Shown: positions 59,237 to 64,000 of the stretch, piece by piece | Position numbering within the stretch: position 1 is the first letter of the stretch | Layout of the letters: every line of letters begins with the position of its first letter | Origin: CADCWK01 sp965218235 | GTDB taxonomy: Bacteria; Chloroflexota; Chloroflexia; Thermomicrobiales; UBA6265 | Direction: 5' to 3' | Assembly (NCBI GenBank): GCA_965218235.1 | Contig: OZ244596.1 | Coordinates: 1,674,001 to 1,738,000 of the forward strand | Length of the DNA stretch: 64,000 nt | Translations under genes and position numbers: made by a program | The notes under the pieces: generated by a model | The model's database searches: none | What the model saw: only the letters and a program-made list of their open reading frames with translations | Told to the model about the DNA's origin: nothing

Positions 59237-61129
59237 TCAGCCTGGTCGGCTCGCCGCACCATCCGGCAACGCCGGGGCCGGACCGCCCATCACCGGCGTA
59301 TCGCGTCGGGGCGTGATGTCGATCGCCTCGTCGGTGACGCCGATCCGGTGGCGGAAGGCGCGCATGTCGTTCCGGGCGGCGGTCAGATCGGTCTGGAGCT
59401 CCGTCAGCCTGGTCTGCTCGCCCCGGACGAACCGGGTGTACGGCGCGATCGCCTCGGTGATCCGGCCAACCGACCGGACCAGCTCGTACTCGAACTGGTC
59501 CCGCATGACCGTCAGCAGCCGCTGCTCCAGCTCCGTCGAGCGGGCGTGGAAGTCCCGGCGCGCCCGGGTCCGGCGGCGCGGCAGGACGAACAGCCCGATC
59601 CCGGCCACCAGGCTGGCGGCGAGGATGCCGGTGATGTCGACGGCGACCGTGCTGGCGGCCGCGACGACCAGTGCCCCGAGCCCGACCGCTCCCGCCTCGG
59701 CGACGGCCGTCGCGGCGACGGCGTTGCGGACCGACTGCGAAAGCTGGTTGGCCTCGCCGCGGACGTCGTAGCGGTCGATCTCCTCCTTCGCCCGCTTGCT
59801 GACGGAATCGAGCAGTGAGCGGCGGTCGTAGCGGAACTGATTGCTGATCTCACCGACGAGCTGCTCCTCGTACTTGCTCAGCCGTCGCCGGGTGACGTAC
59901 TCGTTGACGGCCTCCCAGACCCGCAGGTCCTGCTCGACCATCCAGTCGATCAGCTCGTCGATCGTGCTGTCGATCCGCCGGGCGGTGTCGGCGACGACCT
60001 GCTCCTCGAACTGGCGCCGGACCTTGTCAGTGTTGAGCAGATCGAAGATCCGGCCGATCCGGATCGTCTCCTCGAAGAAGGCGTCGCCCCGGGTGATCAT
60101 CTTGGCGATGATCGCCTCGACCCGACTCAGGTGATAGGCGAACTGCCGGCGCATGTCCTCCTGGTAGAGGGCGAGCTGCCGGTCGATATTCTCGATCGTC
60201 TGGACATCCTCCCGCAGCACTTCCAGCCGGTCGGCAGCGTCGTGGAGGTAGCGGTCGGCGGTGTGCTCGGCGATCCCGAGCGGGTTGAGCAGCTTGAGCC
60301 GGACGCGGCTCTCCTCGTCCAGCACGTTGACGACGTAGTCTTCGATCGCTTCGAAGCGGCTCGCCGCCCAGAGCCGGTCGCGCTCGGCCGGGTTGCGGTC
60401 GCCGAGGGCCTTGGCCTGCCGGGCGAGCAGCGCCGAGACCGAGAAGACGTCCGGCGCGAAGCCGACCAGCCGGGCGACGTTGTCCCGGACGAAGGTCTCG
60501 ACCTGCTCGCGGTCCGTCTCCCCCTTCAGCAGATCGACCTTGTTGACGATGACGACGATCTTCTTGCCCCACTCCCGGATCTCGACCATGAACTCGCGCT
60601 CGCTCTCGCTGAACGGGCGGTCGGCGGAGGTCACGAACAGGACGAGGTCGGCCCGGGGGACGAATTGCTGGGTGAGGGCCTCGTGCTCGCGGATGATCGC
60701 GTTGGTGCCGGGGGTGTCGACGACGGTGATCTCGCGGAGGAAGTCGGAGGGGAAGCCGCGCTCGATCACGCCGTCGGGGTACATCGTCTCGCCTGGCTCG
60801 TCGGCGAACCGGAGCCGGTTGATGACCGACGTCGTCGGCAGGACACCCTCAGGCATGACGTCCGCGCCGACGAGGGCGTTGATGAAGGCCGACTTGCCGG
60901 CGTTGAACTCGCCGACGATCACGAGGAGGAACAGGCTGTTGAGCTGCTCGGCCGCCCGCCTGAGCTCGACGACGTCCTGCGGGGCGGCCGGGTAGCGCTC
61001 GAGGATCTCGCGGACACGACCAAGCAGCAGCAGCTCGTCGTCGATCAGCTGATGCTGCTGCTCGGTCAGGATGTGCGACGACCGTTCGGTCTTGCCGCGC
61101 CCGCGAAACCGGAACACCCCTCGGGCCAT
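59237..61129 (-). CDS. Bacterial dynamin-like GTPase
   Basis: This 630-residue protein has a GTPase head with G1 VGEFNAGKSAF, the G2 Thr in VLPTTSVIN, G3 VVDTPGTNAI and G4 VIVNKVDLL. A long helical stalk with LKLLNPLGIAEHTADRYL follows. Two hydrophobic stretches, AVAEAGAVGLGALVVAAASTVAV and GILAASLVAGIGLFVLP, act as the paddle or membrane anchor. A final coiled segment and a disordered tail complete it. The layout is that of bacterial dynamin-like proteins, which reshape membranes. Most known ones occur as adjacent pairs; here only one is present. ATG 61129 follows GGGAG. Confidence 0.9.
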   Translation of the reverse strand: MARGVFRFRGRGKTERSSHILTEQQHQLIDDELLLLGRVREILERYPAAPQDVVELRRAAEQLNSLFLLVIVGEFNAGKSAFINALVGADVMPEGVLPTTSVINRLRFADEPGETMYPDGVIERGFPSDFLREITVVDTPGTNAIIREHEALTQQFVPRADLVLFVTSADRPFSESEREFMVEIREWGKKIVVIVNKVDLLKGETDREQVETFVRDNVARLVGFAPDVFSVSALLARQAKALGDRNPAERDRLWAASRFEAIEDYVVNVLDEESRVRLKLLNPLGIAEHTADRYLHDAADRLEVLREDVQTIENIDRQLALYQEDMRRQFAYHLSRVEAIIAKMITRGDAFFEETIRIGRIFDLLNTDKVRRQFEEQVVADTARRIDSTIDELIDWMVEQDLRVWEAVNEYVTRRRLSKYEEQLVGEISNQFRYDRRSLLDSVSKRAKEEIDRYDVRGEANQLSQSVRNAVAATAVAEAGAVGLGALVVAAASTVAVDITGILAASLVAGIGLFVLPRRRTRARRDFHARSTELEQRLLTVMRDQFEYELVRSVGRITEAIAPYTRFVRGEQTRLTELQTDLTAARNDMRAFRHRIGVTDEAIDITPRRDTPVMGGPAPALPDGAASRPG

Positions 61130-61290
61130 GGGTCCGACGCTCCCTGGGATTGACGATCAGGCCTTTCGTTCCAGCCAGGCACGATCGCGCCGTGGACAGG
61201 TGATGGTGAGCATGATCGACTGGGCCGGGGCCTGCAAGGGGAGACCCGTCCTGTGCCGTCGTCGCCGTTGATCCTTGAGGACGATGGACG

Positions 61291-62136
61291 TCAGCTTCGC
61301 GAGGTGTTGCGATCGGCCGGCTGGTCCGGGACGGCCCCGGCCGCGGCCGAATCAGCCGTCGCCGGTCTGGCCCCGCCGACCGGTCCGTCCTCCTCAACCG
61401 GGGTTCTCTCGACCGGCATCGGGTCCGGCTGACTGATCGCCTCGGCCGCCGGCCCGGCAGGTTCGGACAGCCGGAAATCCGTCATGGCTTCATAGGAGTC
61501 GGTGTTGGTCCCGACGGCGTAGGTGTCGGCGAAGGCGGCGGTCGGCGAGATCGCCGTCGTCTCCTTTCGGGTCCCGGCGGGCGTTCCGCTGTCTGGCTGA
61601 CGACCCGCTTCATCCGAGACCGTAGCGGAGGCCGGCGCCACTGGCGATGATGAGGAGTCTGGTGCGGCCGGTCGGGTCGAACCGATGGTGGACTCGGCCT
61701 CGGGAGTCTGCGATGGGGGCCCGGCAGCTGGCCATCCGTTCGGGTTCGTCCCGGTGCTCACCGTGCGCTGACGACCGGCGGCGGCCCCAGGAGTACCCGG
61801 AGTACCCGGAGTACCGGTCGAACGGCCGACCGCCGGCCGCCGCCGGCCGCGCTGGCCGGTCTCCGAAGTGAACGGCGGCCGCTCCCAGCCCTGCGTCAGC
61901 GCCACGTCGCGGGAGACGGACAGGACGACGAGGTCCTGATCGACCCGGCCGATCGCCGCCATCGGGACGTAGAAGTCGACCGGCATGAAGAAGCCTCGCT
62001 CGACGATGACGTAGTTGCGGTAGCTGCCGGCGACCTGGCCGAAGCGGGCGTTGTCGACGCCGTAGACGGTCGCGCCGATGACGATGTCGCGGCTGGCCGG
62101 GGTGTCGACGCGACGCTGCGGGGTGGGCTGGGTCAT
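61291..62136 (-). CDS. PRC-barrel-like protein with long disordered tail
   Basis: The 281-residue product has a 75-residue N-terminal beta-barrel (VIGATVYGVDNARFGQVAGSYRNYVIVERGFFMPVDFYVPMAAI) of the PRC-barrel/DUF2171 type. About 200 residues rich in Pro, Thr, Ser, Gly and Ala follow. A 9-bp DNA repeat near 61790-61820 encodes GTPGTPGTPG. Function unknown; PRC-barrels take part in RNA processing and photosynthesis complexes, and stand-alone forms are often stress-related. GAGAGGA precedes ATG 62136. It lies upstream of the dynamin-like gene on the same strand. Confidence 0.75.
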   Translation of the reverse strand: MTQPTPQRRVDTPASRDIVIGATVYGVDNARFGQVAGSYRNYVIVERGFFMPVDFYVPMAAIGRVDQDLVVLSVSRDVALTQGWERPPFTSETGQRGRRRPAVGRSTGTPGTPGTPGAAAGRQRTVSTGTNPNGWPAAGPPSQTPEAESTIGSTRPAAPDSSSSPVAPASATVSDEAGRQPDSGTPAGTRKETTAISPTAAFADTYAVGTNTDSYEAMTDFRLSEPAGPAAEAISQPDPMPVERTPVEEDGPVGGARPATADSAAAGAVPDQPADRNTSRS

Positions 62137-62496
62137 GGGACTGGTCCTCTCGGGTCGATGGACGTTAGTGGGCGGAACCGGCGACCGGTCAGGCGACCGG
62201 TCAGTGGAGAAGGCGGGCGAAAGGACGACTGACCGGGTCCGCGGTACTTGCTGGCGGCATCTTTCGCATCATCCGGTCCGGCGTTCGCCGACCAGATGAC
62301 GAGTCGAGCGCGCTCCTGAACCTACGCCGTCACTGGTTGGTCTGGTTGCATCCCCACCGACCCAGCGACGGCTCGCGAGTTCCAGCCTGCGATGGTCCAG
62401 TCGCCGGCCCGGGAGCGATACACTGTGCCACAGTCCCACGAGGACAGGACACGCATCCGTTGCCTGAGCGGGTGGCGAGCGGGGAGGACTGGGCGC
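62137..62496. other. Divergent interval with operator-like palindrome and short repeats
   Basis: This 360-nt space lies between the PRC-barrel gene (leftward) and the PadR gene (rightward). A GGCGACCGGTCA unit occurs twice, at about 62180-62203. The rest holds the palindrome at 62422 and the likely PadR promoter; I see no gene in it. Confidence 0.5.
62422..62434. promoter_or_regulatory. PadR autoregulatory operator candidate
   Basis: ACTGTGCCACAGT is a perfect 6-bp inverted repeat around one base. It overlaps TACACT (62419-62424), a possible -10 box for the PadR gene 73 nt downstream. PadR regulators usually bind such palindromes in their own promoters. Confidence 0.55.
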
Positions 62497-63075
62497 ATGG
62501 CGCGAGAGACCGGCAGGACCCGCAGCCCACGGACCCGTCCCGGCCGGGCATCGATGCCGGCCGAGCACGCCGTCCTCGCCCTGCTCGCCGCCGGCGGTGG
62601 GATGGGCCATGGCTACGACCTCGCCCGCCAGTTCCAGGCTGGCCAACCCCTCGGCGAGGTGCTGCGGCTGGAGCCGAGCATGCTCTACCACCATCTGAAG
62701 AAGCTGGAGCGCAACGGTTGGGTGACGACCGAGGTCGAGCCGCAGGGCAACCGCCCGCCGCGGCAGGTCCACACCCTGACCGCGGCCGGCCGAGCCGAGG
62801 TCGACGGCTGGTTGGCCGAGCCGGTCGAGCGGACCCGTGAGATCCGGCTGGACTTCCTCATCAAGCTCTACTTCGCTCGCCGCCTCGTCCCGGAATCCGC
62901 CCCGGCCCTGATCGACCGGCAGCGGACGATCCTGACCGGCGCCCTGACCCGACTCCGTAACCAGATCGCGACTGGCACAGACGGCGAGGACGCGGCGTTC
63001 GCCCGCGATGTCCTCGCCCTTCGTCAGCTGCAAACCCGGGCCGCTATCGACTGGCTCGACGAACTCGACAGCTGA
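62497..63075 (+). CDS. PadR-family transcriptional regulator
   Basis: This 192-residue regulator has an N-terminal PadR winged helix (about 20-100; MPAEHAVLALLAAGGGMGHGYDLARQF, EPSMLYHHLKKLERNGWVTTE and PPRQVHTLTAAGRAEVDGWL) and a C-terminal helical effector domain with LDFLIKLYFARRLVP. The ligand is unknown. ATG 62497 follows GGGGAGGA, which decides the start over an earlier in-frame one. No partner transporter lies next to it; the next gene is convergent, 15 nt away. Confidence 0.9.
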   Translation: MARETGRTRSPRTRPGRASMPAEHAVLALLAAGGGMGHGYDLARQFQAGQPLGEVLRLEPSMLYHHLKKLERNGWVTTEVEPQGNRPPRQVHTLTAAGRAEVDGWLAEPVERTREIRLDFLIKLYFARRLVPESAPALIDRQRTILTGALTRLRNQIATGTDGEDAAFARDVLALRQLQTRAAIDWLDELDS

Positions 63076-63089
63076 CGATCAGCCTCTCG

Positions 63090-63947
63090 CTAGCCGTTTA
63101 CCGAGGGGCGGAAGTCATCGACAAGCCAACGGCCATCCTGCTGTGCGAAGACAACATAGCCGTTCCCGGGGTGTGGGGAGGTCTCGTCGAACAGGTACTC
63201 GAGCTCAATCGTCAGGTAGCCAGCGACCCGGCCATCCGGAAGCGTACGAACTTCTGTCATCTCATACGAATGCAGACGTCGATATGAGACCGTTGTGGCG
63301 ATTCCTTCTGCCTGCTGCGACCACAGCTGGAGCAGCCTCTCGCCGTCCACTCGCTCACCTCCGTTCTTGTCCTTGTAGATAAACGCCCTGACGATACCGC
63401 CGTCAGTACTCAGGGCAGCCTGCCGGTCCAGAGATTCATGACAACCAAGCAACTTGACCAGAACCGCGTCCAGCTCTTTCAGAACCGCCTCGACCGGCAC
63501 CGGTCCATCCGGGAGGGGCAATGCGAGGGGTTGCGTGCTGATCAGGTCGTCTGCGCCAGGGAGGAAGTAGTGGCGCTCCAACAGCCCCATGATCTGTTCG
63601 TAGGGAAGAGGATCGATCGTGCAGTGCTCGGAATCCAGCCGAGGATCAACGGGCGCGCGCTCGACCGGCAGCGCCGACGGTGTGCCGCCCGCGACGCCGG
63701 CCAGCGTCGGGGCGGTGTCGTCGGGAGCCTGTCCACCCGGCATGGTCAGATACAGGCCCGCCCCGGCCGCCGTGACGAGCAGCACGAGCGTGAGGGTGGC
63801 GACGAGGCCCATCGAGCGGCCACCCCATCGTCGCAAGCGGGTCGGCGCGGGCTGCCGGCCGGAGGACCCGGGGACCGTGACTCTCCGACTAGGAAATGGG
63901 ACGATCGTTGGCCTGACTGGCGCGAATAACGGTGCTTGGGTTCGCAT
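63090..63947 (-). CDS. Membrane-anchored exported protein of unknown function
   Basis: I do not recognise a family. The 285-residue product has a 45-residue polar and basic N-terminus, a single membrane segment (GLVATLTLVLLVTAAGAGLYLTM), a Thr/Pro-rich linker, then an outer domain with HCTIDPLPYEQIMGLLERHYFLPGADD, VKLLGCHESLDRQAALSTD and VVFAQQDGRWLVDDFRPSVNG. The last part resembles NTF2-like or lumazine-binding strands, so a secreted NTF2-like domain is possible. ATG 63947 follows GGGAGGAC; a start near 63998 is less likely. Confidence 0.7.
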   Translation of the reverse strand: MRTQAPLFAPVRPTIVPFPSRRVTVPGSSGRQPAPTRLRRWGGRSMGLVATLTLVLLVTAAGAGLYLTMPGGQAPDDTAPTLAGVAGGTPSALPVERAPVDPRLDSEHCTIDPLPYEQIMGLLERHYFLPGADDLISTQPLALPLPDGPVPVEAVLKELDAVLVKLLGCHESLDRQAALSTDGGIVRAFIYKDKNGGERVDGERLLQLWSQQAEGIATTVSYRRLHSYEMTEVRTLPDGRVAGYLTIELEYLFDETSPHPGNGYVVFAQQDGRWLVDDFRPSVNG

Positions 63948-64000
63948 GAGGTCCTCCCAGCGTTGCGTCCTGCCGGCGCGCGAGATATCGGCGGCCACGG

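Overview
The window is 64 kb of high-GC bacterial chromosome that looks like a Chloroflexota genome, probably Thermomicrobia-type. This is inferred from protein style, not from a marker gene. The signs are Tat-exported proteins with Thr-Pro-rich linkers after the signal peptide (for example at 44867-45505, 47704-49362 and 56391-57368), two luciferase-like (LLM) oxidoreductases of the F420 type, LplABC-type sugar transporters, and many small one-gene transcription units. There are no rRNA or tRNA genes, no CRISPR array and no phage block. Most genes are housekeeping or scattered metabolism, and the interest lies in the accessory pieces.

Layout, 1-19.4 kb: typA (cut by the left edge); a frameshifted glycerophosphodiesterase; MerR, LLM, phytanoyl-CoA dioxygenase-like, GrpB, MmcQ/YjbR, TVP38-like and flavin-binding genes; an acyl-CoA dehydrogenase; a decayed serine hydrolase; a ThDP enzyme; three tandem Uma2 genes; a PIG-V-like glycosyltransferase; and an FGGY kinase with a coupled nucleotidyltransferase. 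Two complete copies (inverted relative to each other) and several solo arms of a ~200-bp MITE-like element lie between these genes.

19.5-27.1 kb: a six-gene minus-strand operon for a sugar-like substrate. It encodes two LplB/LplC permeases, a Tat-exported binding protein, a protein fusing a formylglycine-enzyme-like domain to a sialidase-type BNR domain, a DapA/NanA-family aldolase, and an IclR regulator. A near-perfect palindrome sits in front of the first gene and is the likely operator. The FGE-like domain lacks both catalytic cysteines. This is the best candidate here for an undescribed catabolic system.

27.3-45.5 kb: an NTF2-like gene with a strong terminator; a divergent MarR/VOC pair with tandem operators; a PfkB kinase; a PaeR7I/XhoI-type restriction-modification pair inserted exactly at the 3' end of relA, with a diverged relA tail left on its far side; relA; a zinc CDF transporter; moeA; small enzymes; a VKOR-DsbA disulfide pair; a CopC-CopD-cytochrome c fusion; and a second CopC-like protein.

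45.6-64 kb: a peptide-type ABC transporter without ATPase genes; TlpA with a proline-rich membrane protein; an aminotransferase; two adjacent MntA/HepT toxin-antitoxin modules, both of whose HepT proteins lack the catalytic histidine; a GMC/gluconate-2-dehydrogenase-like two-subunit oxidoreductase; a repeat-filled intergenic region; purM; a dynamin-like GTPase; a PRC-barrel-like protein; PadR; and an anchored protein of unknown function.
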